From assembly GCF_000426525.1 (NCBI RefSeq), contig NZ_AUFN01000010.1, positions 1,054,001 through 1,118,000 on the forward strand: a DNA stretch of 64,000 nt, read 5' to 3'. Origin of the DNA: Nocardioides alkalitolerans DSM 16699 (lineage in GTDB: Bacteria; Actinomycetota; Actinomycetes; Propionibacteriales; Nocardioidaceae). The first letter of the stretch is position 1. The number at the start of each line of letters is the position of its first letter. The translations under genes were made by a program, and so were the position numbers. Of the stretch, positions 28,901 through 37,853 are shown piece after piece. The notes beneath the pieces are model-generated. The model was given only the letters and a program-made list of their open reading frames with translations, had not been told where the DNA came from and made no database searches.

Positions 28901-29282
28901 TCTCGATGCCCAGCTCGAGGATCTCGTCGGTGGTCTTGATGCCGTTGAGGCGCATGGCCTCGAGCTCGGCGGGCAGGCCGTGGGTGTCCCAGCCGAAGCG
29001 GCGCTCGACGCGCTTGCCGCGCATCGTCTGGTAGCGCGGCACGATGTCCTTGACGTAGCCCGTCAGCAGGTGGCCGTAGTGCGGCAGCCCGTTCGCGAAC
29101 GGCGGACCGTCGTAGAAGACGTACTCGTTGCTGCCGTCGGCGCCCGCGTCCCGGGCGTCCACCGAGGCCTGGAAGGTGTCGTCGCCCTCCCAGTAGGCGA
29201 GCACCTGCTTCTCGATCTCGGGGAAGCGCGGGGAGGTGGGGATGCGGTCGGACCCGCTCGTGGAGACCTTGGGGTAGGTCAT
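25926..29282 (-). CDS. ileS: Isoleucyl-tRNA synthetase (IleS2-like)
   Basis: A 1,118-residue class I aminoacyl-tRNA synthetase that charges tRNA-Ile. The HIGH-type motif reads HYGH at residues 68-71 (GLPHYGHLL) and KMSKS is at about 668-672 ([13 protein letters not shown]). The editing domain and C-terminal anticodon domain are in the usual order. The HYGH form and length fit the IleS2 class, which is often less sensitive to mupirocin; that is family knowledge, not shown here. The ATG at 29282 follows the T-box leader; the frame is open upstream because the leader is GC-rich. Confidence 0.95.
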   Translation of the reverse strand: MTYPKVSTSGSDRIPTSPRFPEIEKQVLAYWEGDDTFQASVDARDAGADGSNEYVFYDGPPFANGLPHYGHLLTGYVKDIVPRYQTMRGKRVERRFGWDTHGLPAELEAMRLNGIKTTDEILELGIEKFNDACRASVLKYTGEWQDYVTRQARWVDFENDYRTLNPDYMESVIWAFKTLHDKGLVYEGFRVLPYCWNDETPLSNHELRMDDDVYQNRQDPAVTVGVRLAGHGPEGGDDLLAGALALVWTTTPWTLPSNLAVMVGEDIEYVVVESAFTGSTERYVIAAARLASYARELKNEDSESVEEQVVARYSGAELAGRHYTPPFSYYLGHENAFRVVTAEFVTTTDGTGLVHTAGAFGEDDKVVTDREGIEAVMPVGKDGRFTAPVTEYVGVQVFDANPLIIEHLKHATYSLDHVQRREDADLGAVTFGTVLLRRETYDHSYPHCWRCREPLIYKGVSSWFVEVTKIKDRMLELNQQIRWVPDHIQDGQFGRWLENARDWSITRNRFWGSPVPVWKSDDEAYPRLDVYGSFAEIERDFGRLPRNAAGEPDLHRPFVDDLTRPNPDDPRPEGERSTMRRVTDVLDVWFDSGSMSFAQVHYPFENAEWFDGTASLQGHFPADFIVEYIGQTRGWFYTLHILATALFDKPAFSTCISHGIVLGSDGNKMSKSLRNYPDVSEVFDRDGADAMRWFLMASPILRGGNLVVTEQGIRDCVRQVMIPLWNSWYFFSLYANAESYDAVRRTDATDPLDRYVLAKLRQYVATMSTQLDDLAIADACETTRGFLDVLTNWYIRRSRERFWSTGSDAATATGAFDTLYTVLETVCRVTAPLLPLTTEEVWRGLTGGRSVHLTDWPTLDELPEDDALVAAMDLVRDVCSAGSALRKAAKLRNRLPLARLTVVTEDPAALVDVLPGFAALVADELNLKDVRLLDASAAEAASYGVSQRLAVNARAAGPRLGKDVQLAIKGSKSGDWSVAEDGTVTAGGLALVEGEYTLETVAQGGEGEAIGVLPGGGFVVLDTTVTPELAAEGLARDVVRAVQQARKDAGLDVSDRIRLALEGSETVTSALRTHEAIVAGETLATAYAVGTHVVPAHAFTAEAPVGDGDTVRIALVKA

Positions 29283-29515
29283 CGGTGGCACTCTCCTGCG
29301 GTACGTCGGGCTCGGGCTCGGGGCCACGAGGACGACGCCCGTGCCGGATGACCGGCCGCGGGAACCGCGGTACCACCTCGCTTGCCGCTCCGGGATCGTG
29401 CTCCGGTGCGACCGCTTCGTCAGGGGCTGTGACGGGCCCATCCGTCCGGTTCTACTGAGCCCCGGCGCGGACGCCGGTGCCGTTCTTCCGGAGGCTCGCC
29501 GCTGATGACGGCTCA
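29283..29515 (-). promoter_or_regulatory. T-box leader of ileS (actinobacterial, translational type)
   Basis: On the minus strand the T-box core AGGTGGTACCGCGG lies at 29378-29365. Near the 5' end a short stem contains GTCATCAGCGG with ATC, an isoleucine specifier, at 29506-29504. The leader ends close to AGGAG and the ileS ATG, and no terminator hairpin with U-run follows, so control is probably at translation: uncharged tRNA-Ile frees the ribosome binding site. The short stem I agrees with actinobacterial ileS T-boxes. Pairing details were not computed. Confidence 0.85.
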
Positions 29516-29587
29516 GACGCCTCTGCCGCGCAGCGTACGCCGGTCACGTGGCGGGCTGCCAATCGGATTCGGGGCCGAAGGGTGCGC

Positions 29588-29681
29588 GCCGGTTTCACCG
29601 GCTAGCCGGTGACACCAGCACCTGGCGCGTGAAGGTTCGTGCGCCGGGTGCCGGGTTCGTCACCTAGCCGGTGAAACCGGC
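29588..29681. terminator. Long inverted repeat spanning the patatin gene stop codon
   Basis: Perfect 18-bp arms at 29588-29605 and 29664-29681 (GCCGGTTTCACCGGCTAG and its complement) enclose 58 bases that are themselves partly self-complementary (around ACCAGCACC and GGTGCCGGGT). The right arm contains the last codons and stop of the patatin-like gene. The left arm overlaps a perfect 18-bp palindrome TCACCGGCTAGCCGGTGA at 29595-29612. It probably terminates the lipase transcript. Confidence 0.6.
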
Positions 29682-30710
29682 AACCCCGTGGGCGTCGAGC
29701 GCCTCCGCGGTGAGCTGCTGGCCGAGCTCGATCATCGCGGCCGCGTGGTGGAAGTCGAGGGTGCGGCAGGCGTCGACGGGCACGTCGACGGTGACGTCGG
29801 CCGGGAACGCCGCCTGGCGGTAGCGCTGCACCAGCGCCTGCATCGCCTCGAAGGCCTGGCCGGTGACGTCGGTGAGGCGCAGGTCCTTCGGGAGCGGGTC
29901 GATGCCGGGCAGGCCGGGCTCGGCGACGGGCTCGGCCGGTCCGGCCACCTCGACCACCGCGGCGGTCTCGACCGAGCCCGGGGTCTCCGCCGCCTCGAGC
30001 AGGTCGTCGACGACGTGGCCGTCCCGGCCGGTGATGCTGGCGACCGTACGGCGGAAGCGGCCGCGCCACTCCTCCAGGCGCTGCGGCGCGGCGGACTCCT
30101 GGGTGGGGGTCACGCGCCCGGGCCGCGAGCGCTTGCCGAGCAGGGAGACCGCGACGGTGAGGTCGGCGGGCACCCCGGCGGTCGGGTCGACCGGCACCGG
30201 GTTGAGCAGTCCCCCGTCGACGAGCAGCCGCCCGTTGATCATCACCGGCGTGAAGAACCCCGGGATGGCGATCGACGCCCGGACCGCGGGCAGCAGCGGA
30301 CCGCGCTGGAACCACACCTCCCGCCGCGAGCCGAGGTCGGTCGCGACCGCGGTGAACGGGATCGGGAGGTCCTCGATGAGCGCGTCGCCGAAGAGGTCGC
30401 CGATGGCGCCGAGGAGCCGGTCGGCCGCGACGGCCCCGGGGGCCGAGAGCTTGAAGTCCATGAGCCGCAGCACGTCGCGCTGCCGCAGGCCGGTGGCCCA
30501 GGCGGCGAAGTCGTCGTCCCGGCCGGCCGCGACGAGCCCGCCCACGACGGCGCCCATCGACGTGCCCGCGATGGTGACGATCTCGCAGCCCCGCGCCCGC
30601 AGCTCGCGGACCGCGCCGAGGTGGGCGTAGCCGCGGGCGCCCCCGGAGCCGAGGGCGAGGGCCACGCGGGTCGGTCGGGCGGGAGGGATCGGCTGGGAGG
30701 ATCCGGACAC
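29664..30710 (-). CDS. Patatin-like phospholipase (RssA/NTE type)
   Basis: A 348-residue lipolytic protein. The anion-hole motif LALGSGGARGYAHLG is at about residues 19-33, the nucleophile elbow GTSMG near residue 49, and the catalytic dyad Asp in LVDGGLLNPVPV. It should hydrolyse phospholipids or other lipid esters in the cytoplasm; the substrate is unknown. The GTG at 30710 has TAGCCT 7 bases upstream, a leaderless pattern. It is divergent from an MFS gene. The C-terminal 150 residues lie beyond the patatin domain and are not recognised. Confidence 0.88.
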   Translation of the reverse strand: MSGSSQPIPPARPTRVALALGSGGARGYAHLGAVRELRARGCEIVTIAGTSMGAVVGGLVAAGRDDDFAAWATGLRQRDVLRLMDFKLSAPGAVAADRLLGAIGDLFGDALIEDLPIPFTAVATDLGSRREVWFQRGPLLPAVRASIAIPGFFTPVMINGRLLVDGGLLNPVPVDPTAGVPADLTVAVSLLGKRSRPGRVTPTQESAAPQRLEEWRGRFRRTVASITGRDGHVVDDLLEAAETPGSVETAAVVEVAGPAEPVAEPGLPGIDPLPKDLRLTDVTGQAFEAMQALVQRYRQAAFPADVTVDVPVDACRTLDFHHAAAMIELGQQLTAEALDAHGVAGFTG

Positions 30711-30717
30711 GCGCCCG

Positions 30718-30782
30718 AGGCTAGGTCATGGCTGCGACCGCGCCCGCCCGCGGACCGCCCGTCAGGAGCACGGGCGTAGCCT
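30718..30782. promoter_or_regulatory. Divergent leaderless promoters
   Basis: TAGCCT on the minus strand (30723-30718) lies 7 bases before the patatin GTG, and the same hexamer on the plus strand (30777-30782) lies 8 bases before the MFS GTG at 30791. Both look like -10 elements of leaderless transcripts. No clear -35 boxes are seen. Confidence 0.5.
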
Positions 30783-30790
30783 CCCGCACC

Positions 30791-32074
30791 GTGCAGATCC
30801 GCGGCCTCCTCGCCGACACCCGACCGTTGGCCGTCCCGGCGTTCCGGCGCCTCTGGGTCGCCAACATCGTCACCGTCGTCGGCGCCCAGCTGACGGTCGT
30901 CGCGGTGCCCGCGCAGATCTACGCGATGACGGGCTCCTCGGCGTACGTCGGGCTGACGGGCGTCTTCGGGCTCGTCCCGCTGCTCGTCTTCGGCCTGTGG
31001 GGCGGCGCGCTCGCCGACCACCTCGACCGCCGCCTGCTGCTGGTCGTCACCACCACCGGCCTCATCGTCACCAGTGCGCTGTTCTGGGCGCAGGCGGCGG
31101 CGGGGCTCGACAACGTCTGGGTGCTGCTCAGCCTGTTCTCGGTGCAGCAGGCCTTCTTCGCGGTCAACCAGCCGACCCGCACGGCCATCCTGCCGATGCT
31201 GGTCGACACGTCCCTGCTGCCGGCGGCCGCCTCCCTCAACATGACCGTGATGCAGGCCGGGGCCATCGCCGGCCCGATGGCCGCGGGCGTGCTGATCCCG
31301 TTCGTCGGGTTCTCGTGGCTCTACCTCGCCGACACGGTCTGCCTGCTGGCCACCCTGTACGCCGTGCTGGCGCTGCCGCCGCTGCCGGTGGAGAACCGCA
31401 TGATCGGCACGCCGGGGATCCGGTCGGTGGTGGAGGGCCTCGTCTACCTGCGCACGCAGCCCGTGCTGATGATGTCGTTCGTCGTCGACATCATCGCGAT
31501 GCTCTTCGGCATGCCCCGGGCGCTGTTCCCCGAGATCGCGCACCTCGACTTCGGCGGGCCCGACGAGGGCGGCCTCGCGTTCGCGCTGCTCTTCGCGGCC
31601 ATCCCGGTGGGGGCGGTGGTCGGCGGCGTGCTGTCGGGCTGGGTCTCCCGGGTCGAGCGGCAGGGCCGCGCCGTCATCGTCTGCATCGTGGTGTGGGGGC
31701 TCGCCATCACCGGGTTCGGCGTCTCGGCCGGGCTCGCCGGGGGCGACGCGATGCCGTGGCTCGTCGTGGCGGTGGTGCTCCTCGCGGTGGCGGGCGCCGC
31801 CGACATGGCGTCCTCGGCGTTCCGCCAGGCCATGCTGCTGGCGGCGGCCTCCGACGAGGTGCGCGGCCGGCTCCAGGGCGTGTTCACCGCGGTCGTGGCC
31901 GGCGGGCCGCGCATCGCCGACGTCGCCCACGGCGGCGCCGCCGCGCTCGTCGGGGCGTCCGCCGCGGCTGCCGGCGGCGGCCTGCTCAGCGTCGTGTTCG
32001 TGGTGCTCGCGGCGCTCGCCGTACCGGCGTTCGTGCGCTACCGCGTGAGCGTCACTCCCCGGCCGGGGCGCTGA
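30791..32074 (+). CDS. MFS transporter
   Basis: A 427-residue protein with about twelve membrane helices. The MFS loop motif after helix 2 appears as GGALADHLDRRLLLV (GxxxDxxxRR/K), and a weaker copy occurs after helix 8 (SGWVSRVERQGR). This size and layout fit DHA-type or enterobactin-exporter-like MFS pumps. Substrate is unknown. I chose the GTG at 30791 because TAGCCT precedes it closely; an ATG at 30728 would add 21 residues. Its 3' end overlaps the convergent hypothetical gene by 23 bases. Confidence 0.86.
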   Translation: MQIRGLLADTRPLAVPAFRRLWVANIVTVVGAQLTVVAVPAQIYAMTGSSAYVGLTGVFGLVPLLVFGLWGGALADHLDRRLLLVVTTTGLIVTSALFWAQAAAGLDNVWVLLSLFSVQQAFFAVNQPTRTAILPMLVDTSLLPAAASLNMTVMQAGAIAGPMAAGVLIPFVGFSWLYLADTVCLLATLYAVLALPPLPVENRMIGTPGIRSVVEGLVYLRTQPVLMMSFVVDIIAMLFGMPRALFPEIAHLDFGGPDEGGLAFALLFAAIPVGAVVGGVLSGWVSRVERQGRAVIVCIVVWGLAITGFGVSAGLAGGDAMPWLVVAVVLLAVAGAADMASSAFRQAMLLAAASDEVRGRLQGVFTAVVAGGPRIADVAHGGAAALVGASAAAAGGGLLSVVFVVLAALAVPAFVRYRVSVTPRPGR

Positions 32075-33026
32075 CGATCGGCTCCGGGCCGGTGCGGGTG
32101 TCGATCCAGAACGTGACGTCGTCCGGACGCGGCCACGCGACCGGAGACGCGTCGTCGAAGAAGTCGGCGAGGTCGTCGCCGTCGGGGTCGACCGGCTCGG
32201 AGATCACCATGCCGAGGCGTCCGCCCTCGACGTGCACGGAGGCGAGCATCGGCTCGCCCTGGGCGCTGGGGTAGCGCGCCCGGACCGGGAACACGCCCTG
32301 GGCCGGCACGGCCAGCGGGACGTCCTCGGGCACCTCGAAGGTGGCCGACGTGCCGGCCTCCGGGTCGTCCTCGCGGGGCAGGTCGGTGGTGGTGGCGCGC
32401 GCGAGCTGGGCCCGCAGCGCCAGGGCGCCGTAGTCCTCCGTGCGGGCCAGGATCGCGTCGACCAGGGCGCGCACGTCCTCGTCGACCGCGCGCTCCTCCC
32501 ACACGGGGGCGTCGAACCCCTCGGCGCCGTCGTCGGGCCCGAGCCGGTCGGCGTACCGCCGCGCCACGAGCTCGGAGAGCGGACCGGCGAGCGTGCCGCC
32601 CACGGCGAGACCCGCCAGCACGAGGCGGGGACGGGCGACGCCGAGGCGCTCGAGGCCGGTGCGCAGGCCCGCGTCGGCCCGCTCGGCGAGCGGGGCGCCG
32701 GCGAGGGCGAGGCCCGCGGCGGCGATCGCGGCCGCCACCTCGGGCGGCAGCTGGTCGAGCTCGTCGTCGTCGCGCGCGACCGCCCAGGTGAGGGCGCCGG
32801 TGACCGCGGCGGTCGCCCCGCGGTAGAGGCCGCGGCGCCAGCCGGAGAGCTGCGCGGGGTCCACGAGCGTGAGCGCCCCGGCGGCCACGGCAGCGAGCCC
32901 GACGGGCAGCGCGGCCGCGAGCGGACCGCGGGCCGCCAGCGGGTCGGCGGTGGGCCAGAGGTCGGACCCGTCGAAGGGCACGTCGAAGGAGTGGTCGGCC
33001 GACCGGCGTCGGAACACGTCGCGCAT
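32052..33026 (-). CDS. Hypothetical actinobacterial protein with hydrophobic N-terminal half
   Basis: A 324-residue protein. Residues 30-170 are Ala/Gly/Leu-rich with three or four possible membrane segments (GPLAAALPVGLAAVAAGALT, for example). The C-terminal part is acidic and soluble, with an internal DLPREDDPEAGTSATFEVPE stretch and an end PDDVTFWIDTRTGPEPI. No family is recognised. The ATG at 33026 has TACCGT 6 bases upstream, a leaderless pattern. It is divergent from dapD. Confidence 0.72.
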   Translation of the reverse strand: MRDVFRRRSADHSFDVPFDGSDLWPTADPLAARGPLAAALPVGLAAVAAGALTLVDPAQLSGWRRGLYRGATAAVTGALTWAVARDDDELDQLPPEVAAAIAAAGLALAGAPLAERADAGLRTGLERLGVARPRLVLAGLAVGGTLAGPLSELVARRYADRLGPDDGAEGFDAPVWEERAVDEDVRALVDAILARTEDYGALALRAQLARATTTDLPREDDPEAGTSATFEVPEDVPLAVPAQGVFPVRARYPSAQGEPMLASVHVEGGRLGMVISEPVDPDGDDLADFFDDASPVAWPRPDDVTFWIDTRTGPEPIVSAPAGE

Positions 33027-33087
33027 GCCACGACGGTAGCGGGACGGGCCTCGGCGTGTCGGGCGGAGGTCCGTACCATCGGTCCAC

Positions 33088-34083
33088 GTGACCGCGCAGA
33101 CGAGCTCCCCCACCTCCACGCCCGCCGCACCGACCGCCGCCTGGGGCGTCGGGCTGGCCACGATCGCCGCCGACGGAACCGTGCTCGACGTCTGGTTCCC
33201 GGCCCCGGCCCTCGGCAGCCCCGACCACGGCGACGCGCCGTCGGAGGCCGCCGGCGCCGACCTCGACGCCCTGGCCGGCGTCGACGAGCTGCGGGGCGTC
33301 ACCCGCGAGGTGCGCCGCGTGGAGATCGCCGACCTGCAGGCCGCGCCCACCTCGACCGAGGACGTCTGGCTGCGCCTCCACCTGCTCTCCACGCGCCTCG
33401 TCGCGCCGCACGCGATCTCGCTCGACGGCCAGTTCGGACTGCTCGCCAACGTCGTGTGGACCTCCGCGGGCCCCTGCGCCGTCGAGGGCTTCGAGATCGT
33501 CCGCGCCCGGCTGCGCGCCGCGGGCCTGCACGTGAGCGTCCACGGCGTCGACAAGTTCCCCCGCATGACGGACTACGTGGTGCCCACGGGCGTCCGCATC
33601 GCCGACGCCGACCGGGTGCGCCTCGGCGCCCACCTCGCCCCCGGCACCACCGTGATGCACGAGGGCTTCGTGAACTTCAACGCCGGCACGCTCGGCGCCT
33701 CGATGGTCGAGGGCCGCATCTCGGCCGGTGTCGTCGTGGGCGACGGCTCCGACGTGGGCGGCGGCGCCTCGATCATGGGCACGCTCTCCGGCGGCGGCAA
33801 GCAGGTCATCTCCATCGGCCGACGCTGCCTGCTGGGCGCGAACGCCGGCCTCGGCATCTCGCTCGGCGACGACTGCGTGGTCGAGGCCGGCTGCTACGTC
33901 ACCGCCGGCACCAAGGTCACGATGGTCGAGCCCGGCGCGGAGAAGCGCGTGGTCAAGGCCGCCGAGCTCTCCGGCGCCTCGAACGTGCTGTTCCGCCGCA
34001 ACTCCGTCACGGGCGCCGTCGAGGCCGTGGCCTGGAAGAGCGAGGGCGTCGCCCTCAACGCCGCACTCCATGCCAACGACTGA
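33088..34083 (+). CDS. dapD: Tetrahydrodipicolinate N-succinyltransferase (actinobacterial type)
   Basis: A 331-residue enzyme that transfers succinyl from succinyl-CoA to tetrahydrodipicolinate in lysine and peptidoglycan synthesis. The left-handed beta-helix hexapeptide repeats are visible from about residue 185 ([19 protein letters not shown], then [19 protein letters not shown]). The length and the [20 protein letters not shown] segment match the actinobacterial DapD class. The GTG at 33088 has TACCAT 8 bases upstream, again leaderless. It is followed after 6 bases by a secreted-protein gene. Confidence 0.92.
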   Translation: MTAQTSSPTSTPAAPTAAWGVGLATIAADGTVLDVWFPAPALGSPDHGDAPSEAAGADLDALAGVDELRGVTREVRRVEIADLQAAPTSTEDVWLRLHLLSTRLVAPHAISLDGQFGLLANVVWTSAGPCAVEGFEIVRARLRAAGLHVSVHGVDKFPRMTDYVVPTGVRIADADRVRLGAHLAPGTTVMHEGFVNFNAGTLGASMVEGRISAGVVVGDGSDVGGGASIMGTLSGGGKQVISIGRRCLLGANAGLGISLGDDCVVEAGCYVTAGTKVTMVEPGAEKRVVKAAELSGASNVLFRRNSVTGAVEAVAWKSEGVALNAALHAND

Positions 34084-34089
34084 CGCCCC

Positions 34090-35079
34090 GTGACGACGGG
34101 GAACGCGCGCCGGACCGTCGTCGGGCTCACCGTGGGCGCCCTCGTCGTCGGGGTGGTCGTGGTGGCGGGCGTGTGGGTCTACCGCAGCATCGAGCCCTTC
34201 ATCCCGGGTCGTGACGGCTGCACCGCGGAGGTCGACGGCACGACGGTCGACCTCGACCCCGAGCAGGCCGAGAACGCGGCGCTGATCACCGCGATCGCGG
34301 TCCAGCGGGGCATGCCCGCGCGGGCCGCGTCGATCGCCCTGGCGACGGCGTACCAGGAGTCGAAGATCCGCAACATCACGTACGGCGACCGCGACTCGCT
34401 CGGGCTCTTCCAGCAGCGGCCCTCCCAGGGCTGGGGCACGGAGGAGCAGGTGATGGATCCCTTCTACGCCACCAACGCCTTCTACGACGGCCTGGAGGAG
34501 GTGGAGGGCTACCAGGACCTCCGCATCACCGAGGCGGCCCAGCAGGTGCAGCGCTCGGGGTTCCCCGAGGCCTACGAGGACCACGCCGCCGACGCCCGCG
34601 TGCTCGCCTCGTCGCTCACCGGGTGGTCGCCGGGCTCGTTCACGTGCCGGGTCGACACCGACGTGCGGCTCACGGAGGCCAGCGACGAGCTCGACGAGAC
34701 GGGCCTCACCGAGCGGGCGGCGATCGTGCGCACGGAGCTCGCGGCGGCGTACGGCGAGCTGTCCCTCGGCGGCTTCGCCCCGGGCGGGGTCGACAGCGGC
34801 CACCAGGAGGGGTCGGCCCACTACGAGGGCCGCGCCCTCGACGTGTTCACGCGGCCGGTGACCGACGAGACCCAGCGCACCGGCTGGTCGATCGCGCACT
34901 ACCTCGTGGCGCACGCGGAGCGGCTCGACGTCGCCACCGTCATCTACGACGGGATGATCTGGACGGCGCGCCGCTCCGGCCAGGGCTGGCGCACCTACGA
35001 GGTCGACACCGCGGGTCGCGACGCCGAGACCGCCGCGATCCTCGAGCACCGGGACCACGTGCACGTCGACGTGTTCTGA
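34090..35079 (+). CDS. Membrane-anchored cell-wall protein: lysozyme-like plus M15-like domains
   Basis: A 329-residue protein with an N-terminal membrane helix (about 10-32). The first domain (about 55-185) contains YQESKIRNITYGDRDSLGLF and QQRPSQGWGT, like lysozyme-type transglycosylase-related domains. The second (about 210-329) carries SAHYEGRALDVF and HRDHVHVDVF, matching the SxHxxGxAxD...HxxH pattern of M15/VanY-type zinc carboxypeptidases. It probably acts on peptidoglycan outside the cell. Some relatives are labelled heavy metal transporter, which nothing here supports. It is close behind dapD. Confidence 0.75.
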   Translation: MTTGNARRTVVGLTVGALVVGVVVVAGVWVYRSIEPFIPGRDGCTAEVDGTTVDLDPEQAENAALITAIAVQRGMPARAASIALATAYQESKIRNITYGDRDSLGLFQQRPSQGWGTEEQVMDPFYATNAFYDGLEEVEGYQDLRITEAAQQVQRSGFPEAYEDHAADARVLASSLTGWSPGSFTCRVDTDVRLTEASDELDETGLTERAAIVRTELAAAYGELSLGGFAPGGVDSGHQEGSAHYEGRALDVFTRPVTDETQRTGWSIAHYLVAHAERLDVATVIYDGMIWTARRSGQGWRTYEVDTAGRDAETAAILEHRDHVHVDVF

Positions 35080-35228
35080 CGCCGGGGGCGGCCAGGGGCA
35101 CGGGGCGGGCGACGGGGCGGGGACGCCAGGTCCAGACCTGCGCAAGAGTCCCTCAAGTCCCTTCTCCCCCACCGCGTGCGGGACGACCATGGACGGGAAC
35201 AGTTGCACCCTCCACGGAACGGGCCCGG

Positions 35229-36674
35229 ATGAAGACCGACCTGCACGACGCAGCGACACGGGCCCTCCGGGCCCCGTCGCTGCACGGCGGCATCGTCGAC
35301 GCCATCCCCGACGCGATCGTCGTCACCGACGACGCCGGTCGGATCGTGCTCACCAACCCCCATGCCACCGCGGTCTTCGGCTGGACGGCGGCGGAGCTGT
35401 TCGGCCAGCCGGTCGAGCTGCTCATGCCGCCCCGTTTCCGCGCCCACCACCCCGCGCTCCGCGAGGGGTACGACGGGAGCCGGATGGACCTGCTCGAGCT
35501 CAGCGGGGTGCGCAGGGACGGCACCGAGTTCCCCGCCGAGATCTCGCTGGCCACGATCGAGGACGCCGGCCAGCGCTGGGTCTGCGCGACCATCCGCGAC
35601 ATCACGGAGCGCAAGCGCTCGGAGGAGCGGTTCCGCCAGCTCGTCGACGCCTCCCCCGACCCGCTCGTCATCACCGACGCCGCGGGCGTCGTCGTGCTCG
35701 CCAATCACCAGGCCCTCGCCGTGTTCGGCTACGCCGTCGACGACCTGATAGGTCAGCCCGCCGAGATCCTCGTGCCGACGCGCTACCGCGCAGGCCGCGA
35801 CCCGCGCCCGGTCTTCGCCGCCGACCCCGACCGGCGGCCGACGGGCTCGGTGCGCGAGCTGCACGCCGTCCGCAGCGACGGCACCGAGATGCCGGTGGAG
35901 ATCTCCCTCGCCCCGCTCGTGACGGACGACGAGGTGCTGCTGTCGGCGTCGATCCGCGACCTCACCGAGCGCCACCGGATCCAGAGCCAGGTCGACCAGG
36001 TGCGCGAGGACCTCGTGGCGACGGTGTCGCACGAGATGCGCACGCCGCTCACGTCGATCATCGGCTACCTCGAGCTCGTGCTCGACATGGAGGACGACCT
36101 CACGCCGACCGCCGCCGAGATGCTCACGGTCGTGCAGAACAACGCCCACCGCGAGCTGGCCCTGGTCAACGACCTGCTCACGGTGGCCTCGGTGGGCGAC
36201 GAGGGGCCGGGCGAGGAGCTGGTCTCGCTGCCGGCGATCGTGGAGGCCGCGCTGGCCGTCTCGGGCCCGAACGCGACGAGCCGCGACGTCGTCGTCCTGC
36301 CCCGCCTCGACGGCGGGCTCGCCCCGGTGCGCGGTCGCGCCCACCGGCTGCGCCAGGTGGTCGACAACCTCGTCTCGAACGCCCTGAAGTTCACCCCGGC
36401 CGGCGGCACCGTCACGGTCACCTGCACCGACCTCGACGGACGCGCCTGCCTCTCGGTCACCGACACCGGCGTCGGCATGGAGGCCGACGAGCTGCCGGTG
36501 ATCTTCGAGCGGCTCTACCGCACGCCGTCGGCGGTCAGCTCGTGCACGCCCGGTGCGGGCATCGGTCTCTCGATCGTCCGCGCGATCACGCAGGCGCACG
36601 GCGGCACGGTCGAGGTGCGGAGCACACCCGACGCGGGCAGCACCTTCCGGGTGCTGCTGCCGTACGCGAGCTGA
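35229..36674 (+). CDS. Soluble sensor histidine kinase with two PAS domains
   Basis: A 481-residue protein without membrane segments. Two PAS domains (about residues 20-135 and 140-250) precede the HisKA domain with H268 in ATVSHEMRTPLTSIIGYLEL, and an ATPase domain with DNLVSNALKFTPAGG, DTGVGM and GAGIGLSIV. It should autophosphorylate in response to a cytoplasmic signal such as redox or a small ligand. No response regulator gene is adjacent, so it is an orphan. The ATG at 35229 is the first that leaves the PAS region intact. Confidence 0.9.
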   Translation: MKTDLHDAATRALRAPSLHGGIVDAIPDAIVVTDDAGRIVLTNPHATAVFGWTAAELFGQPVELLMPPRFRAHHPALREGYDGSRMDLLELSGVRRDGTEFPAEISLATIEDAGQRWVCATIRDITERKRSEERFRQLVDASPDPLVITDAAGVVVLANHQALAVFGYAVDDLIGQPAEILVPTRYRAGRDPRPVFAADPDRRPTGSVRELHAVRSDGTEMPVEISLAPLVTDDEVLLSASIRDLTERHRIQSQVDQVREDLVATVSHEMRTPLTSIIGYLELVLDMEDDLTPTAAEMLTVVQNNAHRELALVNDLLTVASVGDEGPGEELVSLPAIVEAALAVSGPNATSRDVVVLPRLDGGLAPVRGRAHRLRQVVDNLVSNALKFTPAGGTVTVTCTDLDGRACLSVTDTGVGMEADELPVIFERLYRTPSAVSSCTPGAGIGLSIVRAITQAHGGTVEVRSTPDAGSTFRVLLPYAS

Positions 36675-36725
36675 CCGCGGGCCGTCCCCGGCCGTCTCCG
36701 AGTCGTCCCGGGTGGGCCGGACGGG

Positions 36726-37853
36726 TCAGACCGCGGCGGCGAGACGCTCGGCGGCCGCGGCGACGCGCTCGTCGGTCGCGGTGAACGCGACCCGCACGTG
36801 CCGGCTCCCGGCCGCGCCGTAGAAGGCGCCGGGCGCCACGAGGATGCCGCGCTCCGCGAGCCAGTCGACGGTGGCCCAGCAGTCGTCGTCACGGGTGGCC
36901 CAGAGGTAGAGCGACGCCTCGGAGTGGTCGACGCGGAACCCGGCGGACTCCAGTGCGGCGCGCAGGCGGGTGCGGCGGGCGGCGTACCGGGCGTGCTGCT
37001 CCTCGACGTGCGCGTCGTCGTCCAGCGCCGCCGCCATGGCGGCCTGCACCGGCGCGGGCACGATGAGGCCGAGGTTCTTGCGCACGGCGAGCAGCTCGGC
37101 CACCACGGTCGGGTCACCGGCGACGAAGGCCGCCCGGTAGCCCGCGAGGTTCGACCGCTTGGAGAGCGAGTGGACCGTCAGCAGGCCCTCGTGGCTGCCG
37201 CCGCAGACGTCGGGGTGGAGCACGGAGACCGGACGACGCTCGTCGTCCCAGGCGCACTCGAGGTAGCACTCGTCGGAGACGAGCAGCGTGCCCCGGTCGC
37301 GGCACCAGTCGACGACCTTGCGGAGGTGGTCGACGCCGAGCACGCGGCCCGACGGGTTGGAGGGCGAGTTCAGCCAGAGCAGCGACGGGCGCTCCGGGCC
37401 GATCGCGGTGAGCGAGTCCGTCGCGAGGGTGCGGGCGCCGACGAGGGCGGCCCCCACCTCGTACGTCGGGTAGGCGATCTCCGGCAGCACCACGAGGTCA
37501 CCGGCACCGACGCCCAGGTGCAGCGGCAGCGCGGCGATGAGCTCCTTCGAGCCGACCGAGGGCAGCACGCCGTCGAGACCCAGGCCCGTGACGCCGAAGC
37601 GGCGCTCGAGCCAGTCGGCGGCGGCCTGGCGGACCCGGGGCGTGCCGATCGTCGTCGGGTAGCCCGGGGCGTCGGCCGCGGCGGCCAGCGCCTCCTGCAC
37701 GACGACGGGGGTGGGGTCGACCGGCGTGCCGATCGAGAGGTCGACCACCCCGCCGGCGTGGGCGCGGGCCCTCGCGGCGTACGACGTCAGCTGGTCCCAC
37801 GGGAAGTCGGGCAGTCGCCCGGAGACGGCCGGCCGCGACGTGGCGGGGCTCAC
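36726..37853 (-). CDS. dapC: Succinyldiaminopimelate transaminase
   Basis: A 375-residue fold-type I PLP aminotransferase. Seen are the substrate region VDLSIGTPVDPTP, NSPSNPSGRVLG, the Schiff-base Lys in VHSLSKRSNLAGYRAAF, and RVAFTATDE near the end. In actinobacteria this enzyme amino-transfers N-succinyl-2-amino-6-ketopimelate in lysine synthesis. The GTG start overlaps the stop of fdxA (GTGA); the fdxA-dapC pair is conserved in the group and supports the dapC name over other aminotransferases. Confidence 0.9.
   Translation of the reverse strand: MSPATSRPAVSGRLPDFPWDQLTSYAARARAHAGGVVDLSIGTPVDPTPVVVQEALAAAADAPGYPTTIGTPRVRQAAADWLERRFGVTGLGLDGVLPSVGSKELIAALPLHLGVGAGDLVVLPEIAYPTYEVGAALVGARTLATDSLTAIGPERPSLLWLNSPSNPSGRVLGVDHLRKVVDWCRDRGTLLVSDECYLECAWDDERRPVSVLHPDVCGGSHEGLLTVHSLSKRSNLAGYRAAFVAGDPTVVAELLAVRKNLGLIVPAPVQAAMAAALDDDAHVEEQHARYAARRTRLRAALESAGFRVDHSEASLYLWATRDDDCWATVDWLAERGILVAPGAFYGAAGSRHVRVAFTATDERVAAAAERLAAAV

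Noticed and set aside
25866-29351. A 1,161-codon open frame antisense to ileS
   Set aside because: Shadow of ileS, crossing the T-box; composition is that of antisense GC-rich DNA.
34623-35228. Upstream extension of the histidine kinase frame
   Set aside because: This part overlaps the secreted protein in another frame; the PAS domains begin after the ATG at 35229.
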